DNA of 64,000 nucleotides from Emergencia timonensis (lineage in GTDB: Bacteria; Bacillota; Clostridia; Peptostreptococcales; Anaerovoracaceae): assembly GCF_900086585.1 (NCBI RefSeq), contig NZ_FLKM01000008.1, positions 1,809,652-1,873,651 of the forward strand. Direction: 5' to 3'. The position numbers were made by a program, and so were the translations under genes. This document shows positions 42,505 through 50,845 of this stretch, in pieces (the stretch's first letter is position 1; each line of letters opens with the position of its first letter). The notes under the pieces are model-generated. The model saw only the letters and a list, made by a program, of their open reading frames with translations, made no database searches and was not told the origin of the DNA.

Positions 42505-42554
42505 TTGACAATAGGACTAATGAGTGGTACACTGAATAAAACCGAACGTTTGGT
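42505..42554 (+). promoter_or_regulatory. Promoter and TetR-type operator of the hydantoin/allantoin operon
   Basis: TTGACA, a 17-base spacer and TACACT (42528-42533) are followed at the expected start of transcription by the near-perfect palindrome ACCGAACGTTTGGT (42541-42554). A related AACGAACGGT lies at 42307 near the tetR start. The rest of 42447-42627 shows only the ribosome site. Confidence 0.65.
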
Positions 42555-42627
42555 AGTTTTTGATTTGAGATGTATTGGGAGTGTGCAAAGGCACGCCAAA
42601 ATGCCTAAGAAATGAAGGGAGGGCAAA

Positions 42628-44025
42628 ATGTGTACTAAGAAAGAGAGTCATGATCTTCTGAATGAAGCCACGAGACCAGTAGCATACAGTAAACGAACAG
42701 TCGGTCAGTTCAATTTATCTATGATATGGTTCGGCTTCGCTGTACAGCTGATTATCTTCATGCTGGCAGGACAACTATATCCGTCCTGTAGCGTGATGGA
42801 AATTCTGATAGCTTTGATTCTGGGAAACACCGTACCTGCGATTGTCATTTACTTTACGCAGGAACTGGGCGTGAAGTATGGGCTGAGTTATGGAACCCTG
42901 GTACGAGTCATGTTTGGCATCAAAGGCGGTATTCTGCCAGGGTGGCTGAGAGCGGTTCCGGCAATTTTCTGGTTTGGTTTTCAAACCTGGCTGTGCGCAG
43001 GTGCAGTAGACGCGGTCTGTATCATGATCTGGGATTATTCAAACATTAATTTGTGGATTATCGTTTTTGGGATACTACAGATTTTTACTACATTTTATGG
43101 AATTCGTTTCATCCGTATCCTCAACCTGTTCTCTTCTCCTGCACTGCTATTGATGGGATGCATTCTGACATACCTGCTGCTACACGGTTCCGGGACGACT
43201 TTGGGTGAAGTGCTGGCACTGAAAGGTGATGGAAGCGGATCGCTTGCTGGAGCAACCATGGCATTTATCGGCGGCTGGGCTACCTTAGCCTGCAGCATTC
43301 AGGACATCGTAAAGGATTGTAAAGTACCCGATGGAGAAAAAACCAATTGGCCGAGATTAAATCTGCGTTACTGCGTGTCTCAGTGGCTGGGTATGGTTCC
43401 CGCATCTGTACTCTTCGGATTTATCGGCGTTCTCTCTATGGCACTGACAGGAGAGTGGAACCCTACACTGGCTATCTCGGCAGTGGTGGGTGATGTCTCC
43501 ATCCCGCTAGCGATCCTTTGTGAGTTTTTCATTGTATTTGCAACATGGACGACAAATCCGGGAGCGAACCTGCTCAATCCGGCGTATGTCATCTGCGCAA
43601 CGTTTCCTAAGAAAGTCAATTTCAAGGCAGCTGTTTTGCTTGCAGGCATCGTCGGTCTGGTGATCATGCCATGGAAAGCGTCTGGAGACATCCAAACCAT
43701 CATGAATTATGTCGGAAGTGCGCTTGGACCTGTAGCTGGTATCATGATTGGTGATTACATATTTGTTCGCAAGCGCAAAATTGCTTTGTCAGATTTGTAC
43801 ATATCAAAAGGAGGCGGTTATCACTATTGGAATGGTGTCAACTGGGCGGCAGTTTTAGCGTATGTTATCAGCGTGGTCGTTTCGTTGTTTTTCCCTAACT
43901 GGATGTATACTGTCGGATTATTGGCGGCAATCGTGCTTTACGTTCCCCTGATGAAGGTCTGGGTGCTGAAAAAATATCCGGACAGCCTGCTAGACTATTC
44001 TCTTAATGAAGAGTGGCTGAAGTAA
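42628..44025 (+). CDS. NCS1 family nucleobase/hydantoin/allantoin permease
   Basis: A 465-residue NCS1 carrier with 12 hydrophobic segments: RTVGQFNLSMIWFGFAVQLIIFMLAGQL, a conserved LGVKYGLSYGTLVRVMFG, and WLRAVPAIFWFGFQTWLCAGA. It is related to Mhp1 and the allantoin permeases, which use sodium or protons. GGAGGG precedes the ATG. It is the first gene of a four-gene unit with a racemase, a cyclic-amidase and an N-carbamoyl hydrolase, so the substrate is a hydantoin or allantoin. Confidence 0.88.
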   Translation: MCTKKESHDLLNEATRPVAYSKRTVGQFNLSMIWFGFAVQLIIFMLAGQLYPSCSVMEILIALILGNTVPAIVIYFTQELGVKYGLSYGTLVRVMFGIKGGILPGWLRAVPAIFWFGFQTWLCAGAVDAVCIMIWDYSNINLWIIVFGILQIFTTFYGIRFIRILNLFSSPALLLMGCILTYLLLHGSGTTLGEVLALKGDGSGSLAGATMAFIGGWATLACSIQDIVKDCKVPDGEKTNWPRLNLRYCVSQWLGMVPASVLFGFIGVLSMALTGEWNPTLAISAVVGDVSIPLAILCEFFIVFATWTTNPGANLLNPAYVICATFPKKVNFKAAVLLAGIVGLVIMPWKASGDIQTIMNYVGSALGPVAGIMIGDYIFVRKRKIALSDLYISKGGGYHYWNGVNWAAVLAYVISVVVSLFFPNWMYTVGLLAAIVLYVPLMKVWVLKKYPDSLLDYSLNEEWLK

Positions 44026-44037
44026 AGGAGGTTTATC

Positions 44038-44748
44038 ATGAGAATATTAGTCATAAATCCCAACACCTCTGCGGATATGACTGAAGATATCTATCAATCG
44101 GCAGTGGCTGCCAAACAGAGCGCTACGGAAGTGAGTGTCACAAATCCTTCGCATGGACCAGAGTGTGTGGAAGGCACGTCGGACGAGCTGATGGCTGCAT
44201 ACCATTTGCTGGATATCGTACGCGAAGCAGAGAGTACGGACCATTTTGACGCATATATTGTGGCCTGCTTTGGTGATCCCGGGATAGATGCTCTGCGTGA
44301 GCTGACAGATAAGCCAGTCATCGGAGTGGCGGAGGCAGCAATAAATCTTTCTTCCTTTATCAGTGGCAAGTTCTCTATCGTCAGCATCTTACCAAGGTGT
44401 TTAATACACTTGGAGGACTTGGTACGCAGATATGGCGGAGAAAAGAGATTAGCGTCAATCAAAACACCGAATATCGGCGTTTTGGATTTTCATAAGGATG
44501 CAGAATCGGCAAAGCAGAAACTTCTTTCGGCGGCAGATGAAGCGGTTCGTGAGGATTTTGCTGAAGCGGTCATTCTCGGCTGCGCAGGCATGTCAGGCTT
44601 CGCAGATCTGGTCGCTGGGGAAATCGGCGTACCAGTGATTGATTCCGTAACTGCGGCGGTAAAAGTGGCGGAGTCCTTGGTCGACATGAGACTGAAGACT
44701 TCAAAGAGAAACACCTATGCACCGCCGACAGAAAAAAAGTACAAATAA
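44038..44748 (+). CDS. Hydantoin/allantoin racemase (Asp/Glu racemase superfamily)
   Basis: A 236-residue racemase. It begins RILVINPNTSADMTEDI, the hydantoin racemase signature, and has the two catalytic cysteines in VACFGDPGIDAL and ILGCAGMSGF. It interconverts the D and L forms of the 5-substituted ring so that a stereospecific hydrolase can act on both. AAAGGAGG precedes the ATG, and it follows the permease by 12 bases. Whether allantoin or amino-acid hydantoins are the substrate cannot be settled from sequence alone. Confidence 0.87.
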   Translation: MRILVINPNTSADMTEDIYQSAVAAKQSATEVSVTNPSHGPECVEGTSDELMAAYHLLDIVREAESTDHFDAYIVACFGDPGIDALRELTDKPVIGVAEAAINLSSFISGKFSIVSILPRCLIHLEDLVRRYGGEKRLASIKTPNIGVLDFHKDAESAKQKLLSAADEAVREDFAEAVILGCAGMSGFADLVAGEIGVPVIDSVTAAVKVAESLVDMRLKTSKRNTYAPPTEKKYK

Positions 44749-44761
44749 CAGGAGGAAAATC

Positions 44762-46120
44762 ATGTTTGATCTATTAATAAAAAATGCAAAGATTGTATCC
44801 GGACAAGGAATTACGGATGGGAATCTCTATATCAAAGACGGGAAAATTGCAGCAGTTAGTACCGAATTGCTGACAGAAGAAACTGCCAAAGAAATTGATG
44901 CAGCAGGAAAATTTGTCATGCCAGGCGTGGTGGACGAGCATGTCCATATCATTGATATGGGCCAGAGAGAGCTGGGGCGGTACGAACTAGATTCTGGTTC
45001 TGCTGCGGTTGGAGGCATCACAACGGTGCTGGAAATGCCTCTTTCTAACCCGCCGTCTACATCCTTGGCTTCTTTTAAGCAGAAGGAAGAAAGAGCAGCG
45101 AAGAATTTTGTCGTAGATTATGGCCTCTATGGAGGCGCTGTGCCTGGAAATCTGGACGAGATGTATAAAATGGATGAAGCTGGCTGTATCGGTTTTAAAG
45201 CCATGATGGCGGGCTCTGTACCGGGGATGTTCGAAGTTGTGGATGATGGACAGCTTCTTGATATATTCCGGGTCATCAAAGAACTGGATTCAACCATTGG
45301 CGTCCATGCGGAGAACGACGCTTTGATCGGACGTATTGAAGGCAAATTGAAAGATGCTGGTAGATGTGATATGGAAGCCTTCTTTGCTTCGCGACCGATT
45401 TTTCAGGAGAATGAAGCAATTCAGCGAGCAATCTACTTGAACAGCGACCCGCAGTGCCGGTTGCTTATCGTACACGTTAGCAACCCATACGGAGTAAAGA
45501 TGATTCATGATGCGCGCTGTCAGGGCAACAACGTCCACTGTGAGACGGGGCCTCATTACCTTAATTTATGTGAAGAGTATGGTGCGAAGATTGGACCATA
45601 TATGAAGTTTGCACCTCCTGCCAGGAGTAAGTCTTTGACAGAGATGATGTGGCAGCAGCTGGCGCTAGGTGGGATTGAAACAATCGGTTCAGATCATGGC
45701 GGTCATCTGAAAGAGAACAAAGAAAAAGGCTGGCAGAATATCTGGCAGGCAGGAAATGGCGCTTTGGGACTTGAAACATCTTTGCCGATGATGTTGACAG
45801 AGGGCGTTGGAAAAGGCAGAATAACCATAGATAAGCTGGCAGAAGTCATGTGTGAAAATCCGGCGAAGCTGTTTCGTATTTATCCGCAGAAAGGAAGTCT
45901 GCAGGTGGGAGCTGATGCCGACATCGTGATTGTCGACATGGATTACGAATACACTATCGACGCATCAAAGTTCAAATCTTATCAAAAACACGGACCTTTT
46001 GACGGTTTTCAGGTGAAAGGCGCTCCAGTGATGACTTTGGTTCGCGGCATTGTAGTCGCTGATCATGGAGAGGTAGTCGGTAAACCAGGATATGGCCGGA
46101 TGGTAAGGCCTCTAAAGTAA
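44762..46120 (+). CDS. Allantoinase/hydantoinase family cyclic amidohydrolase
   Basis: A 452-residue metal-dependent cyclic amidase. Ligands are visible in order: VVDEHVHIID (HxH), the carbamylated lysine in GFKAMMAG, VHAEND, LLIVHVSNPYG and GSDHGGHLKENK. The sequence is closer to allantoinase-type enzymes than to pyrimidinases, but both open five-membered rings. GGAGG precedes the ATG at 44762; a longer frame overlapping the racemase is unlikely. Product: an N-carbamoyl acid for the next enzyme. Confidence 0.86.
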   Translation: MFDLLIKNAKIVSGQGITDGNLYIKDGKIAAVSTELLTEETAKEIDAAGKFVMPGVVDEHVHIIDMGQRELGRYELDSGSAAVGGITTVLEMPLSNPPSTSLASFKQKEERAAKNFVVDYGLYGGAVPGNLDEMYKMDEAGCIGFKAMMAGSVPGMFEVVDDGQLLDIFRVIKELDSTIGVHAENDALIGRIEGKLKDAGRCDMEAFFASRPIFQENEAIQRAIYLNSDPQCRLLIVHVSNPYGVKMIHDARCQGNNVHCETGPHYLNLCEEYGAKIGPYMKFAPPARSKSLTEMMWQQLALGGIETIGSDHGGHLKENKEKGWQNIWQAGNGALGLETSLPMMLTEGVGKGRITIDKLAEVMCENPAKLFRIYPQKGSLQVGADADIVIVDMDYEYTIDASKFKSYQKHGPFDGFQVKGAPVMTLVRGIVVADHGEVVGKPGYGRMVRPLK

Positions 46121-46175
46121 GGACGTACATAAACTTGACTGGAAACGGATTAGATTAATAGGAAGGTGAAGAAAT

Positions 46176-47483
46176 ATGGCAAGAGCAGATCAGAGACGAA
46201 TTGAGAAAGATTTGAATGTGTTAGCGACGTTTAACAGTACTCCAGGGCAGGGGCTGACCAGGCTATCTTATACCAAAGAGTATCGGGACGCTCAGGCTTA
46301 TCTTCGCACGGAGATGGAGAAACTCGGGATGTCTGTGCGACTTGACGCTATTGGGAACTTGATTGGACGCCTTGCTGCAGGTTTCCCAGAGGAAGGACAG
46401 CCAGGCTGTGAAAAGAATTTGAATGAACAGAAAGAGAAACCACAGGAAACGTCGATGCAGCCGGCGTTGGCCGTGGGATCGCATTTAGACTCTGTGAGAG
46501 GTGGAGGCATCTTTGATGGAAATATGGGCATCGTCTGTGGGCTGGAAGTAGCGCGAATGCTTCAGGAAAACAACGTAAGATTACGTCACCCCTTTGAAGT
46601 CATCGCTATTGTGGAAGAAGAGGGGAATACCTTCGGCTCCGGCATCATGGGAGGCAAAGCGATTGCTGGTACTCTGGACGAGTCGCTGCTGGACGCTTTG
46701 ACAGATGAAAGAGGGCATACTGTGAGGCAGGTGATGCAGGATTTCGAACTGAATCCAGCATCAATTGTTACCGTGAAACGTTCCTCTGGCAATCTTGCCG
46801 CGTTTATTGAACCGCATATTGAACAAGGACCAGTATTAGAATCCGAGAATCTGTCAGTAGGTGTGGTAGACACGATTGTAGGAATCCGTACTAGAGAAAT
46901 CGAAATCGTTGGACGGCCTGATCATGGGGGGACGACGCCTATGCATCTGCGTAAAGATGCGGTGACAGCGATGACAGAGGTTATCTGTAGACCAAGGCAG
47001 ACGGTTGAAGGTCTGGACGATGGAACGGTACTTACCTGTGGCTCCATTCGTGTGGAACCGGGAACGGTTAACGTAGTACCTGGTAAAGCTGTGTTCAGTG
47101 TAGAGTGCCGATCTCGAAACCAAGAATCTCTGAATTTAGTATTTGAACAAGTGGGGATAGTTTTAGATAAGCTTCGCGAGCAGGGTTTTGTGGTTTTAGA
47201 GAAACCCCTGATGGAATTAGCGCCGACACACTTATCTGACAGAGTGACGGCGGCGCTGAGAAGGGGATTGTCTACTTGTGGTTTTACAGAAAAAGTGCTG
47301 CCGAGTGGAGCCGGCCACGATTCCATGTGTATTGCAGGGATTACCGACGTAGGTATGGTGTTTGTAGCGAGCCGGGACGGGCGGAGCCATTGCCCGGAAG
47401 AATACAGTGACCCAAAGGATATTGCAGACGCCTGCAATGTGGTATTTGAAGCGTTGATGGAACTGGATCAGATTTTTAATTAA
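46176..47483 (+). CDS. N-carbamoyl-L-amino acid / allantoate amidohydrolase (M20/HyuC-AllC)
   Basis: A 435-residue M20-type hydrolase of the AllC/HyuC class. VGSHLDSVRGGGIFDGNMG and IVEEEGNTFGSGIMGGKAI hold the metal ligands, EPHIEQGPVLE and GRPDHGGTTPMHLRKDA the substrate loop, and SGAGHDSM the late ligand. It removes the carbamoyl or ureido group from the ring-opened product, releasing ammonia. A short insertion (about residues 73-90, rich in Glu/Gln/Lys) before the first motif is unusual. It is the last gene of the operon; a terminator follows. Confidence 0.88.
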   Translation: MARADQRRIEKDLNVLATFNSTPGQGLTRLSYTKEYRDAQAYLRTEMEKLGMSVRLDAIGNLIGRLAAGFPEEGQPGCEKNLNEQKEKPQETSMQPALAVGSHLDSVRGGGIFDGNMGIVCGLEVARMLQENNVRLRHPFEVIAIVEEEGNTFGSGIMGGKAIAGTLDESLLDALTDERGHTVRQVMQDFELNPASIVTVKRSSGNLAAFIEPHIEQGPVLESENLSVGVVDTIVGIRTREIEIVGRPDHGGTTPMHLRKDAVTAMTEVICRPRQTVEGLDDGTVLTCGSIRVEPGTVNVVPGKAVFSVECRSRNQESLNLVFEQVGIVLDKLREQGFVVLEKPLMELAPTHLSDRVTAALRRGLSTCGFTEKVLPSGAGHDSMCIAGITDVGMVFVASRDGRSHCPEEYSDPKDIADACNVVFEALMELDQIFN

Positions 47484-47494
47484 ATAGCAAAAGG

Positions 47495-47533
47495 AAAACT
47501 GCTGCTGAGTGGAGAACACAGGCGGCAGTTTTT
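47495..47533 (+). terminator. Terminator of the hydantoin/allantoin operon
   Basis: AAAACTGC and GCAGTTTT arms with T5 at the end, 12 bases after the stop. Confidence 0.7.
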
Positions 47534-47561
47534 GTATGGCTTTAACTCTGCGGATGAAATT

Positions 47562-48563
47562 TCAGTAATTACGCAGGATGTTTTTTATAATTGTTAGATA
47601 TTCTTCCTTCACTTCTGTAGGATCCAAAAGCTTAACCTTATCTCCAAGACGCAGAAGATTATTGTAAAGCCCCCTATTTTTCTGTGCTTTTATTGAATAG
47701 ATTGAAGCATCTTTGTTGACTGTGAAAACATTGTTGATACCGAAGACATCATAGAGAATACTCGGCTCGCTGTTCCATTGGAGAAGAACGGAGATTGTCT
47801 CACCAGTAAAACTGTCAGTGTTGTTTTTTAAATAGCCCTTGATCTCATCAGTCATATCTCCAATTGGCAGCTTTTCTGGCGGAATTCTCTTTTCTTCCAA
47901 TACCTCAACTTTTCTAATGCGGTCAATTCTAAAAGGCCGTAGTTGTTTATCCCCGTCTTTGAAAGTGAGCAGATAGTAGAAGGCTCCTCTTTTCGCAATG
48001 ACATATGGATTGACTTCATGTACCCCCTCATTCGTAGGCGATGGTTTTTTGTTGGCATCTAATTTAGAGTAGCTGAGTCGTACTTTTTTCTTCGCTTTTA
48101 TTGCGTTTAGCAGATCATCGAGATTGCGGCAAAGGTAGAAATCACTGTTGGGTGCATCATCGTTGAGAGCAGGGCGGTTGTCTGTTAGCAATTCACGTCC
48201 TGCAGGACCGGTCAGTTGTATGATGCGATCAATCATATGGTTAAGTGTTTCGGCTTTAAAATGCTCAGTCTGTGCAACACCATCGATAAGAACTTTTAAT
48301 TCCCAGTCTTCAAAAGGATGCGCGACGTAATATGCGCCTCGTTCATCTCTTTTGGCGTATTTTGATGTATCTTCAGCATATCCAAATTCAGATAAGACCT
48401 TGATATCTTCTCTGATGGAACGACGGTCGGAGTCTATTTCGTATTGTTTTTGCAAGTGTTCCTTGATTTGCTCACCAGTTAAATGCGTTTGATCATCAGT
48501 GTGTTCTCTCAATATTTCCAACGTTGCAAGAAGCCGCTGCCGGCTGCCGGTTTTGTTTGCCAT
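47562..48563 (-). CDS. WYL-domain transcriptional regulator
   Basis: A 333-residue regulator with an N-terminal winged HTH (about 1-80; ATLEILREHTDDQTHLTGEQIKEHL and DSDRRSIREDIKVLSEFGY) and a WYL domain (about 155-230; GAFYYLLTFKDGDKQLRPFRIDRIRKVEVL), followed by the WCX extension. WYL regulators bind nucleotides or nucleic acids and often repress anti-phage loci, as CapW and BrxR do. AAAGGAGG precedes the ATG. It is divergent from the HIRAN/helicase operon and shares a palindrome-containing promoter region with it. Confidence 0.9.
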   Translation of the reverse strand: MANKTGSRQRLLATLEILREHTDDQTHLTGEQIKEHLQKQYEIDSDRRSIREDIKVLSEFGYAEDTSKYAKRDERGAYYVAHPFEDWELKVLIDGVAQTEHFKAETLNHMIDRIIQLTGPAGRELLTDNRPALNDDAPNSDFYLCRNLDDLLNAIKAKKKVRLSYSKLDANKKPSPTNEGVHEVNPYVIAKRGAFYYLLTFKDGDKQLRPFRIDRIRKVEVLEEKRIPPEKLPIGDMTDEIKGYLKNNTDSFTGETISVLLQWNSEPSILYDVFGINNVFTVNKDASIYSIKAQKNRGLYNNLLRLGDKVKLLDPTEVKEEYLTIIKNILRNY

Positions 48564-48595
48564 TGGAAGCCTCCTTTATATCGTTTCTTATCTTG

Positions 48596-48645
48596 ATTGT
48601 ATATCATGTACAAATATTTGTCAAAAAGGCTAAACGCACTATGCT
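48596..48645. promoter_or_regulatory. Divergent promoters sharing a 12-bp palindrome
   Basis: Minus strand: TTGACA (48624-48619), 17 bases, TACAAT (48601-48596) for the WYL gene. Plus strand: TTGTCA (48618-48623), 16 bases, TATGCT (48640-48645) for the HIRAN operon. The perfect palindrome ACAAATATTTGT (48610-48621) overlaps both -35 elements, the ideal place for the WYL regulator to control both directions. Confidence 0.7.
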
Positions 48646-48682
48646 ATGATAAAGCCATATTTTGGGAGAGGAATGGTGAACA

Positions 48683-49030
48683 ATGATGAAAGAAATGTAC
48701 ATTACAATTACAGGAATGAGCCATTATTACGGAATGCGGCCATTTTCTATCGGAAAAAGATTGCGTTGCGTTAAGGAGTTTTCTAATCCTTATGATTCGG
48801 AAGCAATCAAGGTGGTGATGAAAGAGATCGGTACGATCGGTTATGTAGCCAATTCGCCTTGTACAACAGCTACGGGTACCATGAGCGCCGGACGGATTTA
48901 TGACAGAGTCGGGAAAAAATTCATGGCGGAGGTTATGTTTATTACATCATCAAAAGTGATCTGTAAGGTGTTGCTGGAAAAGCAGAGAGATGGCAGAGGG
49001 TGGGAAGATTGCGAAGAAGTGAGGTTTTAA
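48683..49030 (+). CDS. Stand-alone HIRAN-like domain protein
   Basis: A 115-residue protein resembling the HIRAN domain: ITGMSHYYGMRPFSIGKRLRCVKEFSNPYDSEAIKVVMKEIGTIGYVAN. HIRAN folds bind DNA ends in helicase-like proteins (HLTF, Rad5) and occur as separate small proteins in bacterial accessory loci. It is the first gene after the WYL-controlled promoter; the next gene starts three bases later. A role in recognising DNA ends or stalled forks for the helicase further along is inferred from context. Confidence 0.72.
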   Translation: MMKEMYITITGMSHYYGMRPFSIGKRLRCVKEFSNPYDSEAIKVVMKEIGTIGYVANSPCTTATGTMSAGRIYDRVGKKFMAEVMFITSSKVICKVLLEKQRDGRGWEDCEEVRF

Positions 49031-49033
49031 AGA

Positions 49034-50443
49034 ATGAATGAGATTATAAACTCAATATTGAAATATACAAATATATATTCATGCATATTTGTAAACCTTG
49101 TAATTCTTTTTATGTGCTATATGCTCACTAAGGAAGATAAGAATAAAGATCAACATAAAAAAGGATGGAAGCTTTATGTGAGGGCAAAAATTATCCTATT
49201 TGGACAGAATAGTAAAAATGATATCAATCATATATTATTCTTTTTATTGGTTTCAATACCAATAGCATTGAATGCTCATCATGCTGTGTATTTATCATCG
49301 ACTGTAGTTGTAAATGATATCTTTAGTCAATTCAATAAGGATGAAATACTAAAATTTGCATTTACAGTTTTATTAGCATCTGGTGCTTTGATTATACTGA
49401 TAAATGCAAATAATCCCAAGGTTTACCTCCCGTTATATCAGCAAAAAGAAAAAGACAAGTTTAGAAAATTATTTCTATTCATGTTTTACACTACTTCGTT
49501 TATTTCTATTTTATATCTTTGCATGGAGCTTAGTGGACATACAAAATGGAAAGGGATGTTTTTGCTGATAATGGGTGTATATTACTATTTTACGATTGTA
49601 TCAGTTCTGATTATTTTCTATTATTTTATAAATGACTTTTTCGGTTCAAAAGAAAATAAAATTTTAGAACATTTATTTTTTTGGATGAAAGAAAGTGTAC
49701 TTACGAATAGTGAGAAAGATATAACAATAAATAGAGAGAAAGAAACAATTTTGTTTTTTGTTAATCAATTAAACAATATAACTAAAGACTTTGATGTTGA
49801 CTTTAGTTCTGCTGAAGTAAAATTCGTAGATGACTTTAAAAGCTCGGATTTACAAGAAAAGATAATAAGCGTTGCAAAAAAGAAGTGGATAATACTGAGT
49901 ATTTATAGTGGTGTGATAATTACAATGGTATTAGTCTTGCTTAATATAATATTTTTTGATTTTCACATAACCTATACAATAGCGGTACTTCTATCTCTTG
50001 ACGTTGTTATTCCTTTTGGATTTTTGATATGTAGAGAAAAAATGAAAAATTTTGCTTTGGTTCATTTTGGAAAAAAGATAATATACTTTTCTTCAGGAGA
50101 GAAAACATATGCTACAGGAGGATGGACCGCTATATTGTTCAATTCTCAATTTGAATGTTATTGCTGGACTATTTTTAATATGGTATCATTATATTTGATA
50201 AAGTATCATTTAAGTGAAGGTAAAAAAGAGTTCGATTTCGAGCTTTGGAATCAATGTGTTCAGAAGGTTAAAAATGATGATACTAGAGCGATTATCTTGT
50301 GGCTACTAAAAAGTCTGGAAAATAAATCAACAGATGACATAACTGGAAATCCAAGTATTGGTTCGTTAGCAGAAGCAATCAAAAAATTGTTTTTTTATAA
50401 ATTGGAAGAATGCAATATATCAAAAGAGGAGATATTTCGATGA
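49034..50443 (+). CDS. Membrane protein of unknown function in accessory operon
   Basis: A 469-residue protein that I do not recognise. Hydrophobic segments lie at about 15-32, 70-90, 112-135, 152-170, 178-205 and two more near 295-340. Between is a soluble stretch (about 210-290) rich in charged residues, and the C-terminal 110 residues are hydrophilic. The DNA is clearly more AT-rich than the neighbours, with poly-A and poly-T codons, suggesting transfer. It overlaps the Nudix gene by four bases. A membrane component in a nuclease/helicase operon could be the effector that stops growth, which is speculative. Confidence 0.75.
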   Translation: MNEIINSILKYTNIYSCIFVNLVILFMCYMLTKEDKNKDQHKKGWKLYVRAKIILFGQNSKNDINHILFFLLVSIPIALNAHHAVYLSSTVVVNDIFSQFNKDEILKFAFTVLLASGALIILINANNPKVYLPLYQQKEKDKFRKLFLFMFYTTSFISILYLCMELSGHTKWKGMFLLIMGVYYYFTIVSVLIIFYYFINDFFGSKENKILEHLFFWMKESVLTNSEKDITINREKETILFFVNQLNNITKDFDVDFSSAEVKFVDDFKSSDLQEKIISVAKKKWIILSIYSGVIITMVLVLLNIIFFDFHITYTIAVLLSLDVVIPFGFLICREKMKNFALVHFGKKIIYFSSGEKTYATGGWTAILFNSQFECYCWTIFNMVSLYLIKYHLSEGKKEFDFELWNQCVQKVKNDDTRAIILWLLKSLENKSTDDITGNPSIGSLAEAIKKLFFYKLEECNISKEEIFR

Positions 50444-50844
50444 AACATTTAGAAGTGTGTGGTGCAATATTACTAAAAGATCATAAGATTCTATGTGCAC
50501 AGAGAAATGCAGGTAAATACGACTATGTATCTTATAAATGGGAGTTTCCTGGCGGAAAACTAGAACCTGGCGAAGATGCCAAACAGGCACTGCACCGGGA
50601 ATTGATTGAGGAAATGGATGTGAATATTTCTGAGAATGATATGGAATTATTCTATGTAGTCGAGCATCAGTATCCTGACTTTGAAATGCGAATGCATTGT
50701 TTTATTTGTAAGATGTCAGATGACGTTATCAATTTAAAAGAACATGCGGATATGAAATGGTCGACGATCGAGAATATACAGGACCTGGACTGGGCTCCTG
50801 CAGATTTACCAGTTGTTAATGCACTAGTTAAAAAGGGATTTTAG
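50440..50844 (+). CDS. Nudix hydrolase (MutT-like)
   Basis: A 134-residue Nudix protein with a complete box: GGKLEPGEDAKQALHRELIEEMDV (G, E, RE, EE positions present). The start KHLEVCGAILLKDHKILCAQR is typical of MutT/CTP pyrophosphohydrolase-like enzymes acting on nucleoside triphosphates. GAGGAG is upstream of the ATG at 50440. It sits in the operon between the membrane protein (four-base overlap) and the helicase (one-base gap). It could degrade modified nucleotides or a nucleotide signal. Confidence 0.88.
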   Translation: MKHLEVCGAILLKDHKILCAQRNAGKYDYVSYKWEFPGGKLEPGEDAKQALHRELIEEMDVNISENDMELFYVVEHQYPDFEMRMHCFICKMSDDVINLKEHADMKWSTIENIQDLDWAPADLPVVNALVKKGF

Positions 50845-50845
50845 T

